Of a stretch of DNA of 64,000 nt, positions 45,393 through 55,690 are shown in pieces. A program made the position numbers and the translations under genes. The stretch is from Melitaea cinxia. Taxonomy: Eukaryota; Arthropoda; Insecta; Lepidoptera; Nymphalidae. Where the stretch lies: contig NC_059417.1 in assembly GCF_905220565.1 (NCBI RefSeq), forward strand, positions 4,038,369-4,102,368, read 5' to 3'. The first letter of the stretch is position 1, and every line of letters starts with the position of its first letter. Below the pieces are notes generated by a model. It searched no databases and was not told the DNA's origin. It was given only the letters and a program-made list of their open reading frames with translations.

Positions 45393-45468
45393 TGGCGCGA
45401 ACTTGGGGAGGCCTATGTCCAGCAGTGGACTGCGATAGGCTGAAGTGATGATGATGATGATGAAGTCT
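45393..45468 (+). mobile_element. RTE-tailed element, copy 6 (3' end)
   Basis: 'gcgaacttggggaggcctat', 'gcagtggactgcgataggct', then a (GAT)n tail, the type of simple tail typical of RTE elements. Only the last 75 bp remain. Confidence 0.85.
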
Positions 45469-45539
45469 TCTTAACTCATTTGCGATTATTTTAGATAAAA
45501 ATACTACAATTTATCAAAGTCAAAGAACTATGAACTGAT

Positions 45540-45658
45540 TAAATCACGTGTTATCGATTGATTGATAATGTTATTGATTGATTGATTGATTGATTGGTTT
45601 AATGGCTTTCAGTTGTGCCAGAGAAGCACGGTTGATTCCGCTAATGTCACGTAGAGGA
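45540..45658 (+). mobile_element. GATT microsatellite plus interspersed repeat
   Basis: (ATTG)n at about 45555-45596 precedes 'aatggctttcagttgtgcca' and 'ccgctaatgtcacgtagagg', the opposite-strand form of 24738-24830. Confidence 0.7.
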
Positions 45659-45752
45659 TAATATTATTTGTAACACCTGTAACAAGCTCCATATTGTTTC
45701 TATAAGTATTCATAATTGTCATTTAGCTCCTTACGTCATAACGAGATGTTTT

Positions 45753-46028
45753 ATGATATACCTAACTTTCCTTAAACCTAGAAAGCTAACTGCTGAGTGT
45801 ACCTCTTTAAAGCAAGCCATCCGTCGAAATGACCGTATAAAATATGGAGGGATTATTATTTTATTTTCTGATAAATCTAATAATTTACAATTTGGTGATG
45901 ATAGATTCATGTTTATTAAATGTATTAACCATTTTTGTAGAAAAATAAACCGCTTAATGGGAAGTTATAGCACATTTAATATGCCTCTAAGAAATAGATG
46001 GCAGTTTTTATATCCAAGTGTAGGATAA
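45753..46028 (+). CDS. unrecognised 91-aa open frame
   Basis: An open frame from ATT-type codons with a peptide rich in K, R, N, I and F, including LKQAIRRNDRIKYGG and HFCRKINRLMG. It is not shared with any repeat in the window. I recognise no domain, start context or neighbour that supports it, so it may be chance or a fragment of an unknown element. Confidence 0.15.
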   Translation: MIYLTFLKPRKLTAECTSLKQAIRRNDRIKYGGIIILFSDKSNNLQFGDDRFMFIKCINHFCRKINRLMGSYSTFNMPLRNRWQFLYPSVG

Positions 46029-46489
46029 CGTGTTGGTGTGAAAGTTGCTAGAAAACATAATAATAAACGGCCTTGAAAAAATTTAAGTCCGTTCCTTAGA
46101 TTTAGGCAGAACATGTCTCGTCGTACCTCTTATATATGGTTGCAATAGCTGAATATTTCGTGATTTTGGTGACATATCAGTAACTTACTGCTAGAATTTG
46201 TTGACAAGCCTATAAAAACCATTTATTCATTTACATGCCCTTCTGCAACTGCGAATGAAAAAACTTTGAACAATTGGAACGTCGTCTCCGTCATCTATAT
46301 TATACATTTCGTGATAAATGTTTTTATATATCAAAACCGGTATATTTAGATTTTAATTTACTAAATACGTTTCCTAATATCTATTGCCCAAAAAGAATCG
46401 TAATTTAAGTTGAAAAAGATAATCATCCGTCGAAACAACGGGTACATAAGCTATATCTATGTAACAAACATATATAATATCTCATAATT
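46029..46489. other. AT-rich stretch, nothing recognised
   Basis: No gene or repeat recognised. Confidence 0.5.
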
Positions 46490-46790
46490 TCAGCCTTCAC
46501 AAGTTCGCGCCAAAAATGGCGTGAACTCATGTGTGTTGCCCATAGTTACCACGCTGGGCAAGCGGGTTGGTGACCGCAGGGCTGACTTTGTCGCACCGAA
46601 GACGCTGCTGCCCGTCTTCGGCCTGTGTATTTCAAAACCAGCAGTTGGATGGTTATCCCGCTATCGGTCGGCTTTTGAAGTTCAAAGGTGGTAGTGGAAC
46701 TGTGTTATCCCTTAGTCGCCTCTTACGACACCCACGGAAAGAGGGGGGGGGGGTATTTTCTTTATTGCCGTAACCACACAGCTTGCACAC
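46490..46790 (-). mobile_element. RTE-tailed element, copy 7
   Basis: Nearly full length on the minus strand, from 'ttgccgtaaccacacagc' (5' side, 46765-46782) to 'cttcacaagttcgcgcca' (46494); the last 30 bp of the 3' end are missing. An 11-nt G-run at about 46742-46752 interrupts the 'ctcttcccgtggg' motif. Confidence 0.9.
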
Positions 46791-47768
46791 ACATAATATC
46801 TAAGATATTCATACATCGTCATAATGATACTCTTGGCCAATGACTTAAATTATGACGACAAACAAATCCGACGTACTTTAAGTAACATAAGTTTTAGTAA
46901 CATAAAATAATTTTTGTAAACTATGCTCAGCGAATCGACTGTGGTTAGCTTTCTAGGATTCAAGAACAAAGGTAAAAAATACAAAAATAACTTTCAAAAT
47001 CGGTAAGATATATTCTATGACTAACAGAACAATACATCACCATCATACAAACTTTTCAGCTTTATAAAACTATAAAATAAAAAAATCAAAATTAAAAATC
47101 AAATTTTTCTGTTAGGCTTCAAAATCCCTTTTTGGATGGAATCTTTAATGTCACTTGTAAATATTACATATAAAATAATTAATATAACAAAAAATTAATT
47201 TAATTTGTTATAAAAAAACTATAAAGATTTTTTGTACTCTGTTACGGGCAAATTCATTTATTTATACATTATTGTAATACCAAATATTTCAACACAATAA
47301 ATAACATTTAAAACGCTTACATAAATCAACATCATCATTAAATCACTCGACGCTTATACGCAACTCATTAATACGTTAAATTTCAAACTGGTAACATTAC
47401 TCGACTTTCCGAAAGATTTACAAAACAAACAGTTATATAGGATATCCCGTTACTTCCAATAAAGCTTTAATTAGTAAAAATTAAAACAATAAACAAAGTC
47501 TGTACAAGGGCCGTTAAATTTAGACGAATCGAAAACAATCACGGTTTCCGCTAAATAATTACCGACTTCGAAAGCAAAAAGACAAACAGAATGTTTTGTT
47601 ATTGAAAGCTAATTTGTTGGCTTAGCGAGTAATTGCTCCACAATGTAGCCTAGGGCTGAAGGAGCTGACGAACATTTGTTAAGGTATTTTATACAGAATG
47701 AACGGAGTGTCATCATAGATAATACTATGTAATAGATAAGTAATTTACAGTAATAATATAAGTATAAT
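46791..47768. other. AT-rich stretch, no gene
   Basis: No gene. 47515-47690 is somewhat less AT-rich and motif-like ('taattaccgacttcgaaagc', 'ggcttagcgagtaattgctc'). Confidence 0.45.
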
Positions 47769-47769
47769 T

Positions 47770-48030
47770 TTTTTTTATATCACTAGGTCGGCAAACAAAC
47801 GTACAGCTCACCTGATGGTAAGCGATTACCGTAGCTTATAGACGCCTGCAACACCAGAAGCATCGCAAGCGCGTTGCCGACCCAATCCCCGATCCCCACC
47901 AGGAGCTCTGGTCACCTTACTCACCAACAGGAACACAATACTGCTTAAAAACAGTATTATTTAGCTGTGATCTTCTGTAAGGTCGAGGTACTACCCCAGT
48001 CGGGCTGCTCCATATTTTGAGTGCTCCAAA
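47770..48030 (+). mobile_element. interspersed repeat 'cacctgatggtaagcg', best copy
   Basis: 'ggcaaacaaacgtacagctc', 'acctgatggtaagcgattac', 'atagacgcctgcaacaccag', 'gcaagcgcgttgccgaccca', 'ggagctctggtcacc' and 'ggtactaccccagtcgggct'. The most complete of about five copies here (6236, 37605, 40196, 45235). Preceded by a T-run. I recognise it as a frequent lepidopteran repeat but do not know its class. Confidence 0.8.
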
Positions 48031-48379
48031 TATATGAGTAATTATTAATTTATAACTTATTTATTTTCAGTAGTTTTCAATGTTAAATCAGGGACATTAA
48101 ATACATGTATACACATGTCCACGGATTTTTATATTTTTCGTAATATTATTTTTACTGCTTGGTAGGCGACATTGCGTCTTGTATATTAGTGGTTAAAAGG
48201 TTAAATTTGAAATTTGGTGCTCACTCATAAGGAAAAATTGTTTGGTCACGTAGAAAGTCCATCATACTTTTCTTTACACACTTTATATTACAATTCAATA
48301 GCTTGGTAGTTTAACAATTTGGTGTTAATTAAAATTAGTTTTCAATCATTCACTCAACATTTTTGTTTCAAAATTTTTG

Positions 48380-48590
48380 TTTTATAAACAAAACGCTTCA
48401 CACTCAATTGCCCCCAATAGGATTTTCTCCTGGAGGTCCGGAAATACCCAAAATACACAAGTACAAAAGCCCAGACCATGACAAACATCTATATGGCCAA
48501 CATAAATGTCTGCCGTGAGCAGGGATCGAACCCGCGACCGCCAACGCAACAGTCAGTGCTGTGACCACTGTGCCAACGCGTCGTCAAACA
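48380..48590 (-). mobile_element. tRNA-headed SINE (minus), near complete
   Basis: Minus-strand head 'gacgacgcgttggcacagtg' (box A) and GGTTCGATCC (box B, about 48523), then 'gacatttatgttggccatat' and 'tgtcatggtctgggc', ending 'ggcaattgagtgtgaagcg'. The best copy of the 5586-5787 family. Confidence 0.88.
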
Positions 48591-49205
48591 TTCGTCGTTT
48601 TGTTTAACATATGTTGAAAGATTATTATTTAACAGTATTTTTTAAACATTTCGAGACTCCTGGTACACCTCATGTAGTATGAACCAATAAAGGTTTTACT
48701 AGACTAAATACTTTTGATCAGATTTAATTTGGTTCACATCGATACCACGTAGTCCTACAGTGTTCCAGGAAAACGAAAACAAAGATCTGATTACGCACCA
48801 ATTTTTTGTTCTCTAACATAAGATAAGCCTTTGACCTTTAATATCATAAAAATGGCTTAAAAAAGTTCATCTAATAAAAATCGTCTTGAAAGGGTTCAAC
48901 ATCAACCACGAACTGGCAACCCTGAATTGTACGTGTTATCGGCGCGCTCAATGCAGTCGATATTTTCATTTCAGACTTAGACACAATACAATTCTCGATG
49001 GTAATTTGATTGCGCATTTGAACATTCAGACAGAATGAGCAATTACAACCAATTTAAATGCGACTTATAAATTGTTCAATTGAAAAAAAATCTAAGTTAT
49101 ATGAGTACTCGTTACTTATATCTGTCTTTTTGTGAACCACTTGAAGTTAACGGGTTTTAATAACTAACAAAGCCTATGCTAAGATTTCGTTATGGTATGT
49201 ATAGT
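48591..49205. other. AT-rich stretch, nothing recognised
   Basis: No gene or repeat recognised. Confidence 0.5.
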
Positions 49206-49548
49206 ATGTACTGTGTGGCTACGGTACTAAAGAATTTAGCCACCCCCTCTCTTCCCGTGGGTGTCGTAAGAGGCGACTAAGGGATAACACAGTTCCGCTA
49301 CCACCTTGGAACTTAAAAAGCCGGCCGGTGGCGGGATAACCATCCAACTGCTGGCTTTGAAATACACAGGCCGAAGACGGGCAGCAGCGTCTTCGGTGCG
49401 ACAAAGCCAGCCCTGCGGTCACCAACCCGCCTGCCCAGTGTGGTGACTATGGGCAAAACACATAAGTTCACGTTATTTTTGGCGTAAACTTGTGGAGGCC
49501 TATGTCCAGCAGTGGACTGTATAGGCTGTAATGATGATGTATAAATAA
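49206..49548 (+). mobile_element. RTE-tailed element, copy 8, full length
   Basis: From 'ctgtgtggctacggtactaa' to 'cagtggactgtataggctgt' and a TGATGATG tail. The best reference copy in the window. The antisense 68-aa frame (49219-49425) also appears in copies 7 and 9, an echo of repeat identity. Confidence 0.93.
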
Positions 49549-49650
49549 CTATAAACCGTAAAGTTACTTAAGCATTTAAATTAAAACTGTGCAAGTATTA
49601 AGTAAGTTGTGCGGTAAGTTAGGCACTCAAAAATTTAAATGAATTGCTTA

Positions 49651-49939
49651 CTAGCTGCGCCACGCGGTGGGAATATCTGGAAAAAGTTATTGTTGAGTTT
49701 GCAGTTGTGAAAAAAATAAATAAAATAAAAGTAATCTAAGTAACTCCTTATTACATCAGCTAGCCAGTGAAAGTCCCGTAAAAAATCGGTCCAGCCGTTT
49801 CAGAGATTAGACGGAACAGACAGACAGACAGACAGACAGACAAATATATTTTTTAAATTGTTATTTTGGTATGTGTACCTTGCATATGCATTATTTTAAT
49901 GTTACAAACAGACACTACAATTTTTTTTATTTGTATAGT
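49651..49939 (-). mobile_element. Helitron-like element, reverse of 9.4-kb copy
   Basis: The plus strand reads A, CTAGCTGCGCCACGCGGTGG at 49651 (3' terminus with CTAG before T on the minus strand), then a (GACA)n microsatellite at about 49815-49842, 'ttggtatgtgtaccttgcat' and the 5' end near TTGTATAG, where the expected TC has decayed. Confidence 0.8.
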
Positions 49940-51125
49940 TATAAAATGACAATTCAAAAATGATACTCAAACAAAGAAATTAACGGTTTTTCTTCGACTG
50001 AAGAAAATTAATCAATCTTTGTAAAAAAAAACAAAGTTATAGAAAAAAAACTATCGAAATAAACGATCAACTCGTCCAATAAATAAAGTACTTTTTATGT
50101 GCTCTAGAACTTTATTTTAACGCTTTCTATAATATTATTTAGAACGATGTACTTATACAAAAGACGCTCAGTTAGTGATAGCTAGCTGCTAACGAGAGAC
50201 ACATTAGTTTAAATTAAAACAGCAAAGGCCGTTTCCATTTGCATTGCACGTGACCGTCTGTCTGTTCGTCTAGCCGGCTCATCACCGGCTCAGCGATTAA
50301 TTCGTATGCCGTGGTATGAGACACGGACGGAAGTGTTTCTCAGACTTGTAATGCTTGGATATATAGGCTAAATCTTCACTAGTTTTTTGATAACGTTACA
50401 TTATATTTTGTTTATGTTTTTTGATTGTTTTTTTTTTCAGCCTGTAACATTCCTCTGTACTGGGCTTAGGCCTGTTTTTTGTTTGTGTCAAAATAGTTTT
50501 TAGTTCGCCCAAACTGTTTAAAGATGTTTTGGGAGTATATGTCCAGCAGTAGACTGCGATAGGTTAAAACGCGTGAAACTATCTGGCAGAAAGTTGTATT
50601 TGATCTTTTGTTATCTATTAGATATTTATTTTTTTGAATTGATTAATAATGATAATTATCAATCAATACTGACTCCGTATAAATTTTTTAATAAAAAATA
50701 TTTGTGAATGCTCACATAAAAGTCTAAATTGGCTTTAATATTAAACTTGGCTTTACTTTAAATATTAAGCTGCAGACAATACTGACTATTTAAAAGTGTG
50801 AACCCAACCAAGTGTGAACTGCATTAATGCTGGATTCGTATAAAAGTATGGCGTTGATAGTTGACATACACGGTTATCAAAATAATGTTTATTATTATTA
50901 AATACGATGTTTTAATGTGTGATATAAAACCTTGATTACAGAAACATCTGTCCACAGTCAGCTAGTCGCCTATGTTTTGTGCCATTTGCTTATCATTAGC
51001 CAGTCGGGCCGGATGGTCTCAGTCTCACACCTATTTACGCTTCCTCTTAGTCTGCCTAGTCTCCTGGTAACTCTTATATAGTTTACTATACACTAATATT
51101 ATATATTTAGAAGTATATAATAATA
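49940..51125. other. AT-rich stretch with repeat fragments
   Basis: Fragments of the SINE 3' segment (50432-50480, minus) and of the RTE-tailed end (50515-50572, plus, 'gtccagcagtagactgcgat'). A GC-elevated, non-repeat patch at 50225-50335 includes 'ctagccggctcatcaccggc'. No gene. Confidence 0.5.
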
Positions 51126-51333
51126 CTAGCTGACCCCGCAAACGTTGTTTTGCCATATATGTTATTAACCCCCTTAATTCCCCCCCCCCCTATAACTTAT
51201 AAGGTATGAAAAATAGATGTTGTTCGATTCTCAGACCTACCCAATATGCACACAAAATTTTATGAGAATCGGTCAAGCCATTTCGGAGGAGTTTAACTAC
51301 AAACACAGAGACACGAGAATTTTATATATTAGA
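51126..51333 (-). mobile_element. small Helitron-like element, 208 bp, complete
   Basis: Minus strand: A|TCTAATATATAAAATTCTCG ... GGGGTCAGCTAG|T. Both boundary rules (A before TC, T after CTAG) hold. The interior has 'cctccgaaatggcttgaccg' and a C-run. A second copy is at 61291-61486. Confidence 0.88.
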
Positions 51334-51365
51334 TAAAAACTAAAAATAATAATAATTACATTAGT

Positions 51366-51542
51366 CAAAAAATCAAAATCAAAATCAAAAACAGCTTTAT
51401 TCCAATTGCCCCAAGAGCACTTTCAAATCGTCATTTTACAAATTAAAACTGAAAATAAATTATATTTTTTTTAAAGTAAAGCTATCATTGATTCGAAATA
51501 AAAATTCTGCAAGAAACTCCGCAGTTACTTTTTTGAAAAATA
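51366..51542 (-). mobile_element. LINE 3' end with ATCAAA tail
   Basis: 'atcaaaatcaaaaacagctt' then 'ttgccccaagagcactttca' and 'aatcgtcattttacaaatta'; same family as 1048-1250. Directly followed by the MITE at 51546. Confidence 0.75.
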
Positions 51543-51545
51543 ATA

Positions 51546-51700
51546 TCGATGGCTCCTAAGTATACTGAGTCAACTCTACTTTTAATAACTTTATTTTTTT
51601 TTACATAGGTAGATAGGAAATGAAGTAAATGTTATTAATATCTTAAAAAATTAAATTATCAAAAGTTGTTAGTTGACTCAGTATACTTAGGAGCCATCGA
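51546..51700. mobile_element. 155-bp MITE with long perfect TIRs, TA target
   Basis: 51543-51574 and 51672-51703 are exact 32-bp inverted repeats; taking TA as the target duplication, the element starts TCGATGGCTCC and ends GGAGCCATCGA. TA duplications suggest Tc1/mariner-type mobilisation. The perfect arms suggest recent arrival. Confidence 0.85.
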
Positions 51701-51894
51701 TATATAAACGCTGTTTTAGTACAAAATTAGAAAATATCTTGCATGAAATACAGCGCCACGAAGACGACACATCTCTATCAACTATATAACCCTGCACCGC
51801 TTAAGCTTTATTTAATAATCTTTTTTTTAATAAAAACTTTAAATTTATGTTGCGACAATTCCAAAATTGTTTGTGGGATTGTTTGTGAACCTTC

Positions 51895-51940
51895 CTCTCC
51901 TTCTTATTATAACCCAGAAGGGAGATAATAAGAAGGAGAG
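51895..51940. repeat. 16-bp perfect hairpin
   Basis: CTCTCCTTCTTATTAT (51895-51910), a 14-nt loop, then its exact reverse complement (51925-51940). The right arm runs into the start of the following Helitron-like element. Confidence 0.9.
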
Positions 51941-52290
51941 TATAAAACAAAGTCACTTCCCGCTATCTGTATGCTTTAATCTTTAAAAATACGCAACGGA
52001 TTTTGATGCAGTTTTTTTTAGTGAAGAGAGTGATTCCAGAGGAAGGTTTGTATATAAATTTTAATTTAATTTAATTTAATTTATATAATGTAATTGTACT
52101 AACCCTCTTTTTGTTTTATTTTATTTGAAGTGTATTTGTTACTAACACCTAAATTACTTTAATTTTGATTTTGGTTTTTTTCTGAAATAAATTATTATTA
52201 TTGTTATTATATGTATAATACATGCATAATAATATAGTAGAGGAGCACTGATAGTTTTTGCAAACGTGCGAAGCTAGGGTGGGTCGCTAG
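51937..52290 (+). mobile_element. Helitron-like element with LINE tail inside
   Basis: 'gagtataaaacaaagtcact', 'aacggattttgatgcagttt', 'gattccagaggaaggtttgt', then an insertion, then 'acatgcataataatatagta' and the end GGGTGGGTCGCTAG (CTAG 52287-52290) before T. Family of 27863-28560. The 5' TC end is hidden by the hairpin at 51895-51940. Confidence 0.75.
52095..52212 (+). mobile_element. nested LINE 3' tail
   Basis: 'taattgtactaaccctcttt', 'tgttactaacacctaa' and AATAAATTATTATTATTG resemble the 3' UTR at 62505-62604. A short 5'-truncated copy inserted in the Helitron-like element; an (AATTT)n run at 52058-52085 lies just upstream. Confidence 0.65.
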
Positions 52291-52299
52291 TATAAAATA

Positions 52300-52495
52300 A
52301 ATTAACGCTTCAGACACAACAGCCCTTAGTAGGATGTTATTATTGTGTCTTAGGTCAGGAAACACTTAACATAGGTCAAATTTCCAGACAATATACAGAT
52401 TGTATGGATTATATGGATATAATGAATGGAATCGCAGATGCGACTGCTAGCTTATCAGCCAATTACTATGAGCAATGCACCAACACGTCGTCAAC
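52300..52495 (-). mobile_element. decayed tRNA-headed SINE
   Basis: 'acgcttcagacacaacagcc', 'ttagtaggatgttatt' and 'gcaccaacacgtcgtcaac' align with both ends of 48380-48590, but box B is lost. Confidence 0.65.
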
Positions 52496-53039
52496 AAAAT
52501 TAAAGCGAAAATCATACATGCGTTATAAAAATATTTTTGATAATTGTTAGAATTTAACACATGTATTTTTAATAAAACAAAGTAAACAATAACCACATAT
52601 TATTCAGCAATTAATTGTGCCTTAATTATAACACAATTTTGTAAGCAAAAGTAGGAATTTTCACTAGACTCAAAAACTCAAACTAGCATAATTGTAGATA
52701 GAATACTAAGTCTTATACATATTTACTTAGCCAAAAACATTTATACTTTAGACTACTGTACTTGTGAAATTAATAGCATTATAATTTTATATATGGGAGT
52801 GCTAATGAGACGAAATTCCATGTTCTAAAAATACCCATACGCCTCATTTACTCACTTCAGTATTCTTGTAAAAATATTTAAAAACTAAAGGATTCAATTG
52901 AATTAACTGATTTCTTTAGATTTGTGTCTGGAATACGCTTGTAGTATATGGGCCCCTGTATACAATGTACAGATCGACAGTCACGACAATCACTCCAATT
53001 TTTTTTTATAAAACTTTTGAATTTCAAAACTTACAGAAT
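52496..53039. other. AT-rich stretch, nothing recognised
   Basis: No gene or repeat recognised. Confidence 0.5.
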
Positions 53040-54265
53040 CTCATCATCTTTCTGCCCTTATCCCACTTATGTAGGTTCGGCACAACATGTTTTCCTCTTC
53101 CATTCTTCTCTATTATTCGTCACTTCAGCGCTTACTCCTTTCTTTCTCATATTCTCACTCACGCAATCTATCCATCGCTTTTTTTGGTCTGCCGATCGCT
53201 CTTCGTCCTTCGATATTCATCCTTAACATTCTTTTACCAATATAAGTTCATCCCTCCTCATTACATGCCCATACAACGCTAACCTATTGCTCTTCATTTT
53301 CTCCGTCACGGGTGCTACTTTCAAACTTCCCCTTATAAACTCATTTCTAATCCGATCTTTCCTCGTCACTCCACACATCCATCTTAGCATTCTCATCTCG
53401 GCTGCGTGCATTCTTCTTCCATCCGTCACTTTCGTTGCCCAAAATTCTGATTCATACATTACGACAGGTTTTATGATCGTTTTATAGATTTTCCCCTTAA
53501 GTTTAAGGGGCGTTCGTGAATCACAAGCTGTTCCAGAGACCGGTCGACATTTCGTCCAACCCGCATTTATTCTATTTTACACGTCACGGTCTACATTGCC
53601 GTCATTATGTATTAAAGACTCAAGGCACCAGAAGTCGGAGCCGACTGGTAGCGATACACAATTCAAGGCAATATGGGAAAAACTGGACAAACCGCTGAAA
53701 TCGCAGAATAAGTGCTCGGTTTTAGATAGATGAGATCTACTTATTCTCAATCTCGCGCTCTCCAGTCTTTGCTGCCATTCTCCAAGTCTGCTCTGTACCC
53801 CAAGAGCATTATCTCCGAGAAGAACAACGTCGTTGGCAAACAGCATACACCAGGGTGCTTACTAGGAGGAACAAATACGGGCTTAAAGCCAACCCCTGGT
53901 GCAAACCTACAGACACATTGAACTTGCCAGTTACTCCGGCTTCGGACCGGACGGTGGTGCTAGCTCTATCATACATCGCCTGAACAAGTCGTACATCTCT
54001 CTTCTCTGGCACTCCTTTCCCTTTCGTAGCCCACCACCGAACCTTACGGAGCACCCTATCATATGCCTTTTCCAGATTTATGAACACCATATGCAAGTCT
54101 TTTTGTGCAAGTCGGTATTTTTCACAGAGTTTGCGTAGTGCAAATATTGCGTCCGTAGTTCCCCGGCCCGGCATAAATCCAAATTGTTTCTGTGTGGCCT
54201 TAAATTCTTCTCTCATTCGTCGCGCTATCACTTTCTCCCTCCTATGTTGATTCCTGTAAACACTA
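53040..54265 (-). pseudogene. RTE-type LINE reverse transcriptase, dead copy
   Basis: Minus-strand RT remains in three frames. N-terminal block (54231-53809): KQFGFMPGRGTTDAIFALRK, motif A region VFINLEKAYDRV, and SVGLHQGLALSPYLFLLV. Next (53846-53577): MLFANDVVLLGDN and LGEWQQRLESARLRISR. Last (53459-53223): HAAEMRMLRWMCGVTRKDRI and LALYGHVMRRDE, then a decayed tail ending with a CCAEPT-like peptide and stop near 53066. Both usual RT catalytic motifs are damaged: the motif A aspartate is N (FINLEKAYD), and the FADD box reads FAND. The 5' half of the element (endonuclease) is absent. The 3' UTR has 'aaagatgatgag'. Confidence 0.9.
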
Positions 54266-54289
54266 CCATATTGAATCCCTACTAAGCCA

Positions 54290-54875
54290 ACGTCGTAAGC
54301 AGTACGATATTGTCTTATTACATGCGAGCTTTTATCCCGGAGTGAATTCCGAATTCCATCAAGACACTCTAGGCATATTCATACCATTGTATAATACATC
54401 TCGAGTAAAAACTAATTACGCACGTAACTCGGTTCTCTGCCGTATTGTCAATACATACAATACCCAATATTCGAAGCTCTTTTACTTAAGAACGAAGACG
54501 GCACTTAAGAATGAAATCAAAAAGATGCATTTTTCCGAGTATTATCAAAAACATTCAAAACCAGCACCTACAGATTTATGCACAAACCCACATTAGTACA
54601 CCTTCGTCTTACATGCACACACCTATTACACGAACACACATTCACCTTTACATGTCATGCACGCACACCTCTAACTACAATGGATAAGATTGAACATAAC
54701 CGTTTTCTTTTTTTACTTTTTGTTACTTTTTTAACATAGCGCCTAGTTTTGTATTTCATAATAATTAATTTGTTCATATCAGTGTGATCCTATTTTGGCC
54801 ATATTCATACTTTATATTGTGACAAACTAATGTATCATAACGCTTTTGGATTGCCTAATAAAAAATAAATAATAG
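54290..54875 (+). pseudogene. LINE C-terminal fragment and 3' UTR
   Basis: The frame 54342-54596 includes SRVKTNYARNSVLCRIVNTYN and LRTKTALKNEIKKM, which look like the C-terminal end of a non-LTR retrotransposon ORF2 (short N-rich and K-rich motifs before the stop). A 280-bp 3' UTR follows, ending near 'ggattgcctaataaaaaata'. It lies back to back with the RTE remnant. Family unassigned. Confidence 0.55.
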
Positions 54876-54986
54876 ATCCATTATAGTAATCTATTTAGAG
54901 ATTTTATTTCAACATTAAGTATGAATTTCTTAGATTTTAACACTCAGCTTTTCGAGTATGAACTTTAAAGCTAATTTTATAAACTA

Positions 54987-55150
54987 CTAGCTGTACCCTG
55001 CGCGTGTTGCTACGCTTTTTTTTTTTTTGGTCGTACCAACTCAGAAACCTATGTGGGCTCATGCACTACACTTTGCTGACAATCATGATATGATCAATTC
55101 CATATTTTATGATTCTACAAAGGACATACAGACGAACATTCATTTATGAC
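54987..55150 (-). mobile_element. Helitron-like 3' end fragment
   Basis: A, CTAGCTGTACCCTGCGCGTG at 54987 is the reverse complement of a CTAG-terminated end, with a T-run and 'caaaggacatacagacgaac' further in. The 5' limit is uncertain. Confidence 0.55.
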
Positions 55151-55265
55151 TCTCGTGGACTTATAAATTATTTGTTTTCCTTTGTATTGATAATTCATTT
55201 TGTTTTTCTATTTAGGTAGGTAGTTGGTATAAATTGCCTCAATTTTTTAATATTAATAAATTTTA

Positions 55266-55441
55266 CTAGCTGCCCAGACAGACTTCGTTCTGTCAAAAGT
55301 TAATAGTAAATTTTTTTAAATTTTTTTTTGTTTTGTTTTAAAACCTTCCGTGGGCCTTAAGGAACATATCAAAAAATAGCCGAATTGATCGAGCCATTCT
55401 CGAGTTTTGCGCTTAGCTACATTCATATTTATTTATACAGA
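55266..55441 (-). mobile_element. small Helitron-like element, 176 bp, complete
   Basis: Minus strand: A|TCTGTATAAATAAATATG ... TCTGGGCAGCTAG|T. The interior has 'gagaatggctcgatcaattc'. Related at the 5' side to 61814-62737. Confidence 0.85.
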
Positions 55442-55499
55442 TTTTCTATAATAAACAAAGTTTTATTTTGCAAATCACGTATATGTACTTTATAGTGTA

Positions 55500-55690
55500 C
55501 TAGAGCAACACGCCATCCAAGGAGATCGATCCACCTGCGTTGCCACGCGACGCGGAGGGAGCCATCCGACACCGGCGCGTAATTTGAAATTCGAACCGCG
55601 CCGATAATGTCTGTGTAGCCAGTTGATCTCGCCCCAAATTATCCGCAATTTCTAAAAGGGATGCGCCTTTCAATGTTGCTAGTTGTTATA
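55500..55690. promoter_or_regulatory. candidate regulatory block
   Basis: GC-elevated and non-repeat: 'gttgccacgcgacgcggagg', 'ccatccgacaccggcgcgta', 'tcgaaccgcgccgataatgt'. No coding frame of note. Candidate conserved non-coding element by composition only. Confidence 0.3.

Noticed and set aside
49219..49425. Antisense frame (about 68 aa, SHRRRCCPSSACVF) recurring at 46567, 49219 and 60685
   Set aside because: It recurs only because the RTE-tailed repeat recurs, and it shows no protein domain.
53640..53846. Plus-strand frames overlapping 53516-54138 as genes
   Set aside because: They are shadows of the minus-strand RTE reverse transcriptase.
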